The notes under the pieces are model-generated. The model was not told the DNA's origin. It saw only the letters and a list, made by a program, of their open reading frames with translations, and searched no databases. Source: Nitrobacter vulgaris (GTDB taxonomy: Bacteria; Pseudomonadota; Alphaproteobacteria; Rhizobiales; Xanthobacteraceae). Taken from it: a stretch of 64,000 nucleotides of DNA. Position 1 is the first letter of the stretch. Every line of letters starts with the position of its first letter. The stretch spans positions 124,001 to 188,000 of the forward strand of contig NZ_JAVDPZ010000005.1 of NCBI RefSeq assembly GCF_031453995.1, given 5' to 3'. Below, in pieces: positions 42,609-50,583 of the stretch. The translations under genes were made by a program, and so were the position numbers.

Positions 42609-42872
42609 TCATTCGTTGAAAGGGGGCCTTTGCAAGAGATGCCTCGATTCCGGCTGATCTTCTAAAAACGATTGGATGCCATCGGTTTCGAGCACTCGAT
42701 AAAACTCGGCATGCGCCTCATTATCAGTAGAAAACCGATCTTCCCAGACGGTCGATCCACCTTCGTGATCCGTCACTTCAAGCGTCCAGCTCTCGTCTCC
42801 TTCAACAAGTCGATCGTGAGCCACTATACCACTCAGAGGTGACACTTCAATTTCGGGGGCCTCCTCAATCAT
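42609..42872 (-). CDS. Small acidic hypothetical protein
   Basis: 87 aa, alpha/beta composition: SWTLEVTDHEGGSTVWEDRF then FYRVLETDGIQSFLED. Acidic. TTGGAAG precedes ATG 42872. No family recognised. Confidence 0.6.
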   Translation of the reverse strand: MIEEAPEIEVSPLSGIVAHDRLVEGDESWTLEVTDHEGGSTVWEDRFSTDNEAHAEFYRVLETDGIQSFLEDQPESRHLLQRPPFNE

Positions 42873-42936
42873 GCTTCCAACTCCGTTGCTTGCGCACGTC
42901 AGCCCGAGTCGACTAGGCGCGGATGGCCTCGGAGCA

Positions 42937-43110
42937 TCAACGATCTTCGCTCTCGTCGATCAGTGTTTGCAGCCGCGCCACTGCCTTTTTCGCAGCGGCG
43001 ATGAAACCGGCGCCAGCGATTTTGCCGTTTGGGAGGGGCTGAGCTGGATTGGCAAGCCGTTCAATCGCGACAAGCAAATCGTCACATTGATCTGGCGGAT
43101 TTTCGGCCAT
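42937..43110 (-). CDS. Small hypothetical protein
   Basis: 57 aa, MAENPPDQCDDLLVAIERLA and ending TLIDESEDR; mostly helical with one Cys. Its ATG directly follows the stop of a 34-codon frame (TAG at 43111-43113), and the gene has balanced codon use. Function unknown. Confidence 0.55.
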   Translation of the reverse strand: MAENPPDQCDDLLVAIERLANPAQPLPNGKIAGAGFIAAAKKAVARLQTLIDESEDR

Positions 43111-43215
43111 CTAACATCCTGCCTTCCGTTCAACGCCCATCGATCCTTCTCGAACCCGGGCGGAAGTTATCACCGATCCGACGCGCGAAAGCACCTCAAG
43201 CGGCACCTTCGCCAT
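43111..43215 (-). CDS. Possible 34-residue protein
   Basis: MAKVPLEVLSRVGSVITSAR and ending ERKAGC. AAGGG precedes ATG 43215 and the stop abuts the next start, which suggests coupling. Short, so may be chance. Confidence 0.35.
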   Translation of the reverse strand: MAKVPLEVLSRVGSVITSARVREGSMGVERKAGC

Positions 43216-43456
43216 CTTGCCCTTTCTTACTGAAAAAAATCGCAACCAATTGGCGAGTGGGACGTGGCGGGCATGCATCAAACTTCAGTCTTTGCCATCA
43301 CAATGGGATTTTTGTGCTGGTACCGATTGCTGTGGATATTGTCTGTTATTCGGCGAGGGTCTGAAATCTCCGATGTTTCAGCAGATGACCCTCCCAGGCG
43401 GAGGCCGCGATAGTAATAGTTTAAAGCTTCGCCTCTATATTCAAGCAGCGGACTTT
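43216..43456. other. Gap without supported gene
   Basis: No motif, ribosome site or stress promoter seen. Confidence 0.35.
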
Positions 43457-43645
43457 CTAAGCCCCCTTTGCGTCCCGCTTCATCGCCTCTTCTCGCGACG
43501 CCAAAAATTCAGCTTCGGCCGGTAGCTTTTCGAACTCTGGCTTGTAGCCGTTTTCTTCATATTTTATGCGCGAGACAGGAATACTTGTCCCGTCGTAATC
43601 CACCTGCGCAAACCCATCTATCCTGCGGTACATTCCTGTCGGCAT
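43457..43645 (-). CDS. Small hypothetical protein
   Basis: 62 aa, MPTGMYRRIDGFAQVDYDGT with SRIKYEENGYKPEFEKLP and a helical end. AGGAG precedes ATG 43645. Looks like a small beta-strand domain plus helix; no family recognised. Confidence 0.6.
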   Translation of the reverse strand: MPTGMYRRIDGFAQVDYDGTSIPVSRIKYEENGYKPEFEKLPAEAEFLASREEAMKRDAKGA

Positions 43646-43707
43646 GTGAAGGCTCCTATGCGGAGTAAGATCCGGCCCAGTCAGTGGTTGGGAGGAACCG
43701 GACTATT

Positions 43708-43837
43708 TTAGATCGTCGCGGCCGCCACAATAAAACCGGATCCGACGAACGCCGCCAAAATCCCAAAGCTTCCGGAGGAAAAAACACAAATTGCTTGCGG
43801 ATTCAGGCGAGACCGAATCACCTTTATTCTTATTCAT
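43708..43837 (-). pseudogene. Small membrane protein, likely frameshifted
   Basis: ATG 43837 after AAGGA opens MNKNKGDSVSPESASN; a neighbouring frame then gives a membrane helix SGSFGILAAFVGSGFIVAAA ending at TAA 43710-43708. The total length is 130 bases, one more than a multiple of three, as expected from one inserted base. Confidence 0.4.
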
Positions 43838-43927
43838 GCTGATCGTCCTTTGTCCGCAAGGAGACAATCGTCTAGGCCCAAAGGCCGCAGTAGGGCCCCA
43901 AACATAAGCTTGGAGCCCTATTGAGAA

Positions 43928-44347
43928 TTAATACTTGAACTCAGGCATAGCTTTGAGTTCATCCTTCGTGACATTCAGGATAGCGCGATCTGGATACCAT
44001 TCTCTCTTGGTCTCAGACGTTTTTCCGGTGGTCGTCTTGCCGGCCTCGTTCGAGAACTTCAAGCTTTTCATGGCGACCAGCACATGATGCTTTCCCATTC
44101 CCAGGAAGCCGCCGGCTTCGATGACAACGCCCTTAAGTTCACCTTGTGCAGAGACGATCAGATCGGAGATCTCGCCGATCTTGTCATTAGCTTCATTGTA
44201 GACGTTCACACCTGACAACTTAGATGCGCTCCAGTCGCCAGCGGCAGCAACAGGAGCTGCGGCTTGCGAAGGCGTGTGCGCCGGTGTTTGGGCGAACGAC
44301 GCAGTCGACAACACGAGAAGTGCAAGTGCAGTGGCAAATGTTTTCAA
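43928..44347 (-). CDS. Secreted PRC-barrel protein
   Basis: 139 aa with a signal peptide (LKTFATALALLVLSTASFAQ) and a PRC-barrel domain (about 60-115: GVNVYNEANDKIGEISDLIV, GVVIEAGGFLGMGKHHVLV). Periplasmic; ligand unknown. GGAGG lies six bases ahead of TTG 44347, which I choose as start; ATG 44359, four codons upstream, overlaps that ribosome site. A consensus stress promoter lies 26 bases upstream. Confidence 0.85.
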   Translation of the reverse strand: MKTFATALALLVLSTASFAQTPAHTPSQAAAPVAAAGDWSASKLSGVNVYNEANDKIGEISDLIVSAQGELKGVVIEAGGFLGMGKHHVLVAMKSLKFSNEAGKTTTGKTSETKREWYPDRAILNVTKDELKAMPEFKY

Positions 44348-44373
44348 GCTAACCTCCATGGTAGGATCTTGAA

Positions 44374-44398
44374 AACAGCGACCATGGGCTTTGGTTCC
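44374..44398 (-). promoter_or_regulatory. sigma-EcfG-type promoter
   Basis: Minus strand GGAAC at 44398-44394, 17 bases, GTT at 44376-44374, ahead of the secreted PRC-barrel gene. Confidence 0.65.
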
Positions 44399-44667
44399 CT
44401 GGCATGCTTCTTGTCCACTTCTGACGGAGTTCCCCGACTTCAATCTCCTCTATGTGGCGACTCCCATGAATCGCTTCCGCTCATTTCTGAAATGCCCAAC
44501 TAAGCTATTGATATGCCACGAGTGAAAATTGCCTGATTTTCAGAATATGCCTTAAAATTGCTTGGGCAGTGGTCGGATTTCCGAGCACTACAAGCGCCGC
44601 CGACACGCACGGGGTCCGATGCGCGAAACGGCTAAATCCGCTCTGTGGCGCTCGACATGTCGAATGC

Positions 44668-44945
44668 TCAGCACCGCGGTGTCCGGCCGATACCACGGTG
44701 ATCGCTAAACCGAGTTCGAAGCAGCACGGCGACGCCAAGGATGATGACCGCCGACGCGATGCTCAGACGCGCCTCGCTACAGTAGAGGCCGATCAGCGCG
44801 GCGGCCCATACGACCGCGGTGTGCGAGATCGCGGCCGACAATCCGAGCAACACGGCCTAAAGGCAGCCATCGTACTCTTGGAATGGCGGGGGTTGAGCCC
44901 ATGCAGCGCGCCGAGCAGGATGGCGCTGTTGACGAAAAGCCAGCG
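44668..44945 (-). pseudogene. Relic of nickel/cobalt exporter (NicO/RcnA type)
   Basis: One frame gives FVNSAILLGALHGLNPRHSK then STMAAF, the first His motif region of NicO/RcnA exporters; another frame continues LLGLSAAISHTAVVWAAALI then GLY and, after an apparent deletion, ASAVIILGVAVLL. The start and the rest of the gene are missing. The remaining 280 bases abut the PPOX gene stop. Metal export function is lost in this copy. Confidence 0.7.
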
Positions 44946-45377
44946 TCAGATCTCGACTTCGCCTACTTCGCTGCCCTTCCAATAGGTCACCCGTTTCGCC
45001 GTCACCTTGATGAGAACGATACCTGCCGTATCTACGCCGTTGTCGAACCACTTGTCGAGATCGCTGGTCCAATGACGTTTGAAGGCGTCCTTGTCTCGGA
45101 TTAATTGGGCCTCGCCCTCGACGGCGACGTAGGTGCCTTTCGACAACAGACCCGCTTCGGAGGAGAAACCGAGCGCAACCTTCGGATTTCGCTGGATGTC
45201 GGATACAGCCCGCGCCTGTTCGTAGCTGAAGTAGTACGACGTCCCGTCGTAGGTAACGTCGCCATTATTGCTCATCGGGCGGTTTGCGATCTCGCCGCTC
45301 TCGGTGTGGGTGGACAGGATGGCGATATCAATGCCAGCCATGTCTTTGGCGATTTCGGCGAGCGCTCTCTTCGACAT
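44946..45377 (-). CDS. Pyridoxamine-phosphate-oxidase-like general stress protein
   Basis: 143 aa split-barrel flavin-binding protein of the general stress protein 26 / Pyrid_ox_like group (IAILSTHTESGEIANRPMSN, YDGTSYYFSYEQARAVSDIQ, VALGFSS, VAVEGEAQLIRDKDAFKRHW). Such proteins bind FMN or F420 and have unclear substrates. GGAGAAG lies ten bases before ATG 45377; the in-frame start at 45455 overlaps the promoter. A consensus stress promoter is 27 bases upstream. Confidence 0.88.
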   Translation of the reverse strand: MSKRALAEIAKDMAGIDIAILSTHTESGEIANRPMSNNGDVTYDGTSYYFSYEQARAVSDIQRNPKVALGFSSEAGLLSKGTYVAVEGEAQLIRDKDAFKRHWTSDLDKWFDNGVDTAGIVLIKVTAKRVTYWKGSEVGEVEI

Positions 45378-45404
45378 AAATTCTTCTCCGTTGCTGTCGT
45401 TGAC

Positions 45405-45429
45405 AACGGCACCAACCTTTTCATGTTCC
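45405..45429 (-). promoter_or_regulatory. sigma-EcfG-type promoter
   Basis: Minus strand GGAAC at 45429-45425, 17 bases, GTT at 45407-45405, ahead of the PPOX gene. Confidence 0.68.
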
Positions 45430-45497
45430 GCCACCGGACGGCCTCGCAAAGCCATTCGCCGTCCGACATGAGGACCACGTTGCGCATTGGCGGAATC

Positions 45498-46268
45498 TCA
45501 GCTCAGCACGATCCACGCCGGCGCATGGTCGCTCGCGTTGTCCCGGCCGCGGACCTTGCGGTCAACGCCGGCCTTCTTCAGCCGCGGGGCCAGATCGGGA
45601 CTGAGAAGGATATGGTCGATCCGTAAGCCCGCGTCGCGTTCGAAGCGATTGCGCCAGTAGCTCCAGAAAGTGAAGGGCGGGCCCTTCGGATGGATTTGTC
45701 GCAGCGAGTCGGACCATCCATGGTCGAGCATCGCACGATAGAGCTTACGCGCCTGCGGTTGCACCAGAGCATCCTTGTCCCAGGATTTAGTCGGGTAAAT
45801 GTCAGCTTCCGTCGGTACCACGTTGAAGTCGCCGGCGAGGACGACGGGGGCACCGGCCTTCAGAAGCCTCGATGCGTGGCGGTCGAGCCTCTTGAGCCAG
45901 GCGAGCTTGTAGTCGAACTTGGGCCCGGGCTGGGGGTTGCCGTTCGGCGCATATATCGCGGCTACGACAAGGCCTTCTACAGCAGCTTCAAGATAGCGGC
46001 TCTGATGATCCTTCGGATCGCCCGGCAACCTACGCCGCGTAACGATGACGTCTCTTCGTTTTGCTAGGATCGCGACGCCGTTCCAGCTTCGCTGTCCGAT
46101 CCATGCCGACGAATACCCTGCCTTCTTCAACTCGGCTTCGGGAAACTCCGCCTGCTCAGTCTTGAGCTCCTGCAGACAGACGATGTCGGGTTTTGACGAC
46201 CGCAGCCAGGCCAACAGGTTCGGCAGGCGCTTGTTGACATTGTTGACGTTGAATGTCGCGATCTTCAA
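45498..46268 (-). CDS. xthA: Exodeoxyribonuclease III
   Basis: 256 aa AP endonuclease / 3'-exonuclease of base-excision repair. Family motifs: TFNVNNVNKRLPNLLAWL, CLQELKTE (catalytic Glu), IYAPNGNPQPG, AGDFNVVPTE (Asp, Asn), WSYWRNRFERDAGLRIDHIL, and SDHAPAW (catalytic Asp-His). Full length. It sits among stress genes in the same direction as DUF1810 upstream, 15 bases apart, so both may be one operon. No consensus stress promoter was found for it. Confidence 0.93.
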   Translation of the reverse strand: MKIATFNVNNVNKRLPNLLAWLRSSKPDIVCLQELKTEQAEFPEAELKKAGYSSAWIGQRSWNGVAILAKRRDVIVTRRRLPGDPKDHQSRYLEAAVEGLVVAAIYAPNGNPQPGPKFDYKLAWLKRLDRHASRLLKAGAPVVLAGDFNVVPTEADIYPTKSWDKDALVQPQARKLYRAMLDHGWSDSLRQIHPKGPPFTFWSYWRNRFERDAGLRIDHILLSPDLAPRLKKAGVDRKVRGRDNASDHAPAWIVLS

Positions 46269-46283
46269 CTCGAATGCTTTCGA

Positions 46284-46757
46284 TTATGGAGACCTGCATA
46301 CCGGAGGCCCGCCCGCTGCGCCCCATTGGTCGAGGACAGTGAGTGTCGCCGGATCAAGTTCGCCATCGAAGTAGCGATCCAAACATTGGCGGAAGAGACT
46401 GCCGGCATCGACCGCGTCGAACAGCGTCATCGACGACTTGTATTTGACGTCGTCGGGCGAGCCAAAAATCTCATGGGCGGACCGGTCCACGACCGAGAGG
46501 ACAGCGCACGTGCATTCCACTAGCCGCGTGCCGAGAAGTGGGTGGGCGAGATATGCCATTGCCTCCGATTTCGACTTGATCGCGTACCGCTGCGACATCG
46601 CGCTATGGCCCAAGCCTTCGACTTGCGGGAAGATGAACCAGATCCAGTGCGTCCTCTTTCGCCCGGCCATTAGCTCGGACAGCGCCGTCGCATAAACCTG
46701 CTGCTGTCCGAGGACAAAGCGTTGGAGGTCGTATTTGTCGGTCGTGTCCTGCTGCAT
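46284..46757 (-). CDS. DUF1810 protein
   Basis: 157 aa. Clear DUF1810 pattern: LQRFVLGQQQVYATALSEL, then TWIWFIFPQ-like HWIWFIFPQVEGLGHS, YLAHPLLG, KYKSSMTLFDAV. Helical protein of unknown function, once called calpastatin-like. ATG 46757. First gene of a likely two-gene unit with exonuclease III. Confidence 0.88.
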   Translation of the reverse strand: MQQDTTDKYDLQRFVLGQQQVYATALSELMAGRKRTHWIWFIFPQVEGLGHSAMSQRYAIKSKSEAMAYLAHPLLGTRLVECTCAVLSVVDRSAHEIFGSPDDVKYKSSMTLFDAVDAGSLFRQCLDRYFDGELDPATLTVLDQWGAAGGPPVCRSP

Positions 46758-47008
46758 ATTGTCACCTAGAACCGAATTTTAGACCGCGCCGGCGTGGCCT
46801 AGCTTGGACACGTAGTCGCGCGGGGTAACGCTGTAGCATTCGACGTTCCGAGGGCGGTTGAATCCACCATCGAGCTGACGGCACTCATGCGCGTGTGAAT
46901 CGGCGGTAACAGGCGAGAAAGGTCGTCATGATCTACCGTTCCTTTCTTATTAATGGCGATTATCGAGCGAAGGATAAACCGTTCTTGATACAGACATATA
47001 GGCCCCGA

Positions 47009-47239
47009 TTAACTCACCATCGTCTTCGCGTTACGCCCACCGCGTGCCTCTAATTCGGCACCGACGCGCCACGCCATGGACGCGCTCGCAAGCGCTATCC
47101 GCATTTGCAACCGGGAATTTCTGTCACAAGCAAAATGCCACTTCTCGTCCTTGTTCGAGATCTTCGCGTCGGCTGCTGCACGCCTTCGTTCGGATTTGAA
47201 ATCATCTCTCCTTGCTTCATGTGCGCGGTTAATGCGCAA
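47009..47239 (-). CDS. Possible small basic protein
   Basis: 76 aa from a TTG. The C-terminal half (RLQMRIALASASMAWRVGAE) looks like a real helix, but the start is uncertain and no ribosome site is obvious. Same direction as and about 30 bases after the next gene upstream. Confidence 0.35.
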   Translation of the reverse strand: MRINRAHEARRDDFKSERRRAAADAKISNKDEKWHFACDRNSRLQMRIALASASMAWRVGAELEARGGRNAKTMVS

Positions 47240-47270
47240 GCTGGCGCACAGTTCACTCGAAGTGCCGCGG

Positions 47271-47534
47271 TCAGCCTTCTGCCGACGCCATCACGGGCTC
47301 GTGCATGATGCGGAACCAGTGTTCCTTTCTCGTCCGCTCCAGCGCGCCGATCGCCTTGTTCGCGAGCCAGACGGGATGTCGCCTGCCGGTCTTCCACTCA
47401 CGGCACACTACCTCGGCGCAGAAGCGCCTGGTCTGAGAGAGCGGATACGCTTGCCCCGTCTCCACGAGATAGTGCATCGCTATAGCGAGCGACTTCTGCA
47501 TCACGGAAATGGGCACGGGCATCTGTTGCGGCAT
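47271..47534 (-). CDS. Small conserved hypothetical protein
   Basis: 87 aa, MPQQMPVPISVMQKSLAIAM with a helical core, two Cys (RRFCAEVVCREW) and HPVWLANKAIGALERTRKEH. GGAGG lies six bases before ATG 47534. A consensus stress promoter ends 25 bases upstream of this ATG, so an in-frame ATG at 47555, only five bases from the -10, is ruled out as main start. Function unknown. A 279 aa plus-strand frame over it is a shadow. Confidence 0.6.
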   Translation of the reverse strand: MPQQMPVPISVMQKSLAIAMHYLVETGQAYPLSQTRRFCAEVVCREWKTGRRHPVWLANKAIGALERTRKEHWFRIMHEPVMASAEG

Positions 47535-47559
47535 GGGTTCCTCCGGCTTCGCCATTCAA

Positions 47560-47584
47560 AACGCCTGCGTTTTTTTATGGTTCC
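47560..47584 (-). promoter_or_regulatory. sigma-EcfG-type promoter
   Basis: Minus strand GGAAC at 47584-47580, 16 bases, CGTT at 47563-47560: full consensus. It fixes the start of the downstream gene at 47534. Confidence 0.6.
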
Positions 47585-47936
47585 CCAGTCGCCAACTGCA
47601 CGGTGCGGCAAGATCGCATCTCCTTTTCAGGAAAGCGGCGGGCACACTGCCGTTAATCCCGCGCAATCAGCAGAAGAACGACAGACCGGCAAGACCATGC
47701 AGGAGCCGACCGACGAGAAGCGGAAAGAGCTCGACACGACGGTAGAAAACGGCGGCGCCGAGAACATCAAGATTAGACCAACCACATCCTGCCGTAAGCC
47801 GCTCAGGCTAGTACCGAGGACGCCGCTAGGTTTCGCTACTGCTCGGGCGCGATACCGCCTTCCGAGCATAACCTCGCCCATAGAGCATCCGTTTTTTTTA
47901 TCTAAAGCGTCGTAAAGGGGTCGGAATTTAAAAAAA

Positions 47937-47956
47937 AGCCCGCATTGCTGCGGGCT
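47937..47956 (-). terminator. Rho-independent terminator of glycine-rich gene
   Basis: An 8 bp stem AGCCCGCA / TGCGGGCT with a 4 base loop, followed on the minus strand by seven T. Eight bases after the glycine-rich gene stop. Confidence 0.88.
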
Positions 47957-47963
47957 ATTTTTA

Positions 47964-48401
47964 TCACCAACCCCCATACCCGCCACTGCCGAAGCCAAAT
48001 GTTATCCCCGGCCCACCATAACCATACCCGCCGCCGTAACCAGGGCCACCATAGCCGCCGTAACCCGGGCCATACCCTCCACCATAACCCGGGCCACCGT
48101 AGCCGCCACCTTGGCCATAACCGCCCCCGCCATAACCTGAGCCACCATAGCCGCCGCCATGCGGAGCGTGACCATAGCTTCCCTGATCACGGTAGTATCC
48201 GGGGCCAGATTGGCCGTACCGACGGTCATGGTGGCCATAGTGCGAACGACTATGAGGGTGTCGATAGTGCCGATGTTGAGCTTTGCTTCCGCTCGAGGAC
48301 TGGGCGACGTCGGTTCGGCCCTTTTGTTTGGCTGCGTTTGCAGCGGAAACACTGAACATTGCCGCGGCACCAACCGCTATCGCAATAATCAACTTTCGCA
48401 T
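47964..48401 (-). CDS. Secreted Gly/Tyr/His-rich protein
   Basis: 145 aa. Signal peptide about 1-24 (ending SAANA), a His/Arg/Ser-rich middle (HRHYRHPHSRSHYGHHDRRY) and about 70 residues of GYGG / GGPGYGG repeats. Unknown role; the His-rich part could bind metal. GGGAG lies nine bases before ATG 48401. Its own terminator follows. Divergent from the YidB-like gene. Confidence 0.8.
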   Translation of the reverse strand: MRKLIIAIAVGAAAMFSVSAANAAKQKGRTDVAQSSSGSKAQHRHYRHPHSRSHYGHHDRRYGQSGPGYYRDQGSYGHAPHGGGYGGSGYGGGGYGQGGGYGGPGYGGGYGPGYGGYGGPGYGGGYGYGGPGITFGFGSGGYGGW

Positions 48402-48642
48402 AATACGAACTCCCATTTACGTGTGTTGAGCTAATCAGAACGGACGTTTCTCGTTCCTCCGTGTCACCCAAGATTAACATTCGTTCATATCCTGACAGAG
48501 GTCATGTCGAAGGTCGCGTCCAGCTCGGTAGGTCTTTCAGAGCCAGCAGGCGAGCTGGTCCCACGGCGCGCGCGAGCTTGTCTGCTTCCTTGCGGGCTTT
48601 AGGATGGCCGGGGCGTGCAATTGATTTTTGCGGCCAGAGAGT

Positions 48643-48667
48643 GGAACGGTCGACGGCATCAAACGTT
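48643..48667 (+). promoter_or_regulatory. sigma-EcfG-type promoter
   Basis: GGAAC at 48643-48647, 16 bases, CGTT at 48664-48667: full consensus. It lies 36 bases ahead of the YidB-like start. Confidence 0.62.
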
Positions 48668-48702
48668 TGTGCGGAGTTCATGCTCAGCCTGGAGTAAATT
48701 TA

Positions 48703-49165
48703 ATGTCACGTGGAATGCCATCGATGACGGCGTTACTCGGCTTGCTCGCGTTGGCCGGTTACCAGAACAGGGACAAGCTTGCGGAGCTTTTAAAAGGCGC
48801 AGGCGATAACACCCATCATGCTGAGCCCGGAGCTCCAACAGGGACAGCCTTTAGGCGGGCTGCTCGGTAACTTAAGTGGAGCTCTCGCAGGCAGTGGCGT
48901 GGGTAGTCTCCTTAGCGGGGGGTTAGGCGAATTGCTCGAGCGGTTCAAAGAAAATGGTCAGGGAGATGCCGCCGATTCGTGGGTTAGCAAAGGGCCTAAC
49001 CAGGAGCTTCCTGCGCCGAGTTTAAAGCAGGCTATCGGAGCGGATGTATTGGCCGCCTTGGAACAGCAAACGGGTCTGTCTCAGGAAGAACTGCTGACAA
49101 GACTTTCTCGCGAGCTTCCTACTGCCGTTGATAAGTATACGCCGGACGGGCGCATTCCGAGCTGA
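48703..49165 (+). pseudogene. YidB-like (DUF937) protein, frameshifted
   Basis: ATG 48703, after GGAG, reads MSRGMPSMTALLGLLALAGY then NRDKLAELLKGAG; near 48825 the frame changes and QQGQPLGGLLGNLSGALAGS, LLERFKENGQGDAADSWVSK and LEQQTGLSQEELLTRLSREL, TPDGRIPS follow to 49165. The second part alone is a clear YidB/DUF937 domain. Intact length would be about 153 aa. The second frame could start at ATG 48818 and give a shortened product. Confidence 0.75.
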
Positions 49166-49198
49166 TGATCGAACTCTATAGAACGGGGATTTGTGATT

Positions 49199-49459
49199 AT
49201 GGGTATCATCTGGACAATAATCATTGGATTTGTAGCTGGGGTAATAGCGAAGTTCATCATGCCGGGCGACAATGAACCGACCGGCTTTATCCTAACCGCA
49301 GTGCTTGGCATCGTCGGAGCTTTCGTCGCAACTTATCTTGGTCAGGGACTCGGGTGGTACCAACCTGGAGAAGGGGCGGGCTTGATCGGCGCTATAGTGG
49401 GCGCTGTCATTGTGTTGTTTATCTATAGCTTCTTTGCAGGCCGTCGACGCGCTATCTAA
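49199..49459 (+). CDS. GlsB/YeaQ/YmgE-family membrane protein
   Basis: 86 aa, three predicted membrane helices (about 2-20, 30-52, 60-80), with the family pattern GIIWTIIIGFVAGVIAKFIM, GFILTAVLGIVGAFVATYLG and GAIVGAVIVLFIY. Known as a transglycosylase-associated or stress-response protein family; mechanism unknown. ATG 49199 after ACGGGGA. It follows the YidB-like gene by 33 bases and is likely in its stress-promoted operon. Confidence 0.88.
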   Translation: MGIIWTIIIGFVAGVIAKFIMPGDNEPTGFILTAVLGIVGAFVATYLGQGLGWYQPGEGAGLIGAIVGAVIVLFIYSFFAGRRRAI

Positions 49460-49841
49460 GCGCGAGACAGCTTGCAGCTAATGAAGACATCAGTGAAAGG
49501 TCATGAGCAATCACGTGGGGGTAGGCGTCTCGCGTATCGCCCCATCACCGACGCGGGTGCAGTTTGGTGGATCATGTGACCGTTTTCTGTAATCCGGTGA
49601 ACTTGTCCTGCAAGACGTCGGAACGCGGCCGGGCCAATTGCGTCTTGAGGTCAGGTAACCGGTTATCCTCCCCGGCGATGACCGGCTTCAAATCCGTGAT
49701 TGCGCCCCTCAAAGACGTAGGGAGTCATAATTGCCAGCCGCCGTCAGCGCGCGTTCATTGCTTGATGATTCCACGATGGTGCGCAGCGTGATGATGACAT
49801 GACCGTCGCTGTGATCGAGAAGCATCCGACGTAGCGTCTGA
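49460..49841. other. Gap without supported gene
   Basis: Short frames around 49564-49791 have no support. Confidence 0.4.
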
Positions 49842-50150
49842 TCAGCTTTGGTTCGCAACGGGCCGGGGGCTCATGACACTGGGGCAGTCGTTATTCCGAG
49901 ATCGGCGCAGATGCTTTCTATCTTGCTCATGCTGCTTGTCTCTCATCATGTGTGTTGCAATCAAGTGTAAGAGCGCGACCGATGAATTGCAATGCAATGC
50001 GCTAGTGCACCGTCTTTCTTCGAAGATGATGACCTGGCTCGTGTCAGGTGGGGTGCTGTCTTTGCACTCGCACGGTATCCCTTCGGTACACGCGCGGCCG
50101 AACTCGTAGTCAAAAGCCTTGCCGGGATGGCTCTCGCACGCCCAGCCCAC
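49842..50150 (-). CDS. Small Cys-rich protein, start and end doubtful
   Basis: 102 aa from GTG 50150. The first 50 residues (WACESHPGKAFDYEFGRACT, EGIPCECKDSTPPDTSQVII) have four spaced Cys and look real. In-frame codons just upstream spell CRVFC, and an ATG overlapping the DUF2934 stop (ATGA at 50175-50178) leads into them if one base is restored, so the gene probably lost its start through an indel. The C-terminal 45 residues look non-coding, so a second indel is possible. Confidence 0.5.
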   Translation of the reverse strand: MGWACESHPGKAFDYEFGRACTEGIPCECKDSTPPDTSQVIIFEERRCTSALHCNSSVALLHLIATHMMRDKQHEQDRKHLRRSRNNDCPSVMSPRPVANQS

Positions 50151-50174
50151 GCCGCAGAATACGCGGCAGTTGTC

Positions 50175-50323
50175 TCATGCCGTCTCGCTCCTCTGCTTCT
50201 CTTCGGTCCGCAGTTCCTGCGAGGTCCGCTGTTCGAACTTTTTATCCTGCCTTTGGGGAAGCCCGCCTGCCGCCACAGCTCAAACGAGCGCTGCTGGACC
50301 TGCGCCGTGGTGGGATTCTTCAT
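50175..50323 (-). pseudogene. DUF2934 protein, frameshifted
   Basis: ATG 50323 reads MKNPTTAQVQQRSFELWRQA then GFPKG, the DUF2934 start; one base lost (AGGAT for expected AGGGAT, near 50245) moves the rest, DKKFEQRTSQELRTEEKQRS, to another frame ending at TGA 50175. Length 149 bases is not a multiple of three. Paralogue of the gene at 22278. Confidence 0.65.
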
Positions 50324-50382
50324 GCTGGTTCTTTGATGGGAGTGATCTTGGAGGATGCGCGGCGCTGGGAATGCGGGCGCGC

Positions 50383-50583
50383 CTACTTCGTCGGTCGCAG
50401 TTCGGACGAGGTCGCCCACGCCTCGATGTCAGCCGCAGTCTCGGCCTGAGTGATCTTCTTCAGCAGCTCGAAGCGGTCCGCGCCGTGCGTGGCGGCGTCG
50501 GCCTCAGAGCGCGTATCCGCGATAAAGGCCGTAAGACGGTCCTGGAATGACGTGGTCTGCTTAAAACGACGCCGCGTAGGCAT
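50383..50583 (-). CDS. Small helical protein (paralogue of 20516-20713)
   Basis: 66 aa, helical. Core FELLKKITQAETAADIEAWA and ending SSELRPTK line up with the 65 aa protein at 20516-20713. GGAAAGG lies ahead of ATG 50583. Function unknown. The same small genes (this one, DUF2934, GDNVDGG protein) recur around 20-25 kb. Confidence 0.7.
   Translation of the reverse strand: MPTRRRFKQTTSFQDRLTAFIADTRSEADAATHGADRFELLKKITQAETAADIEAWATSSELRPTK

Noticed and set aside
46855..46875. EcfG promoter before the DUF1810 gene
   Set aside because: Minus-strand GGAAC is followed by CGTT at 14 bases, too close.
47076..47915. 279 aa plus-strand ORF
   Set aside because: Arg/Leu/His-rich antisense of the 47271-47534 gene, which has a ribosome site and a stress promoter. 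The part from 47697 (MQEPTDEKRKELDTTVE) could be a separate small gene but lacks support.
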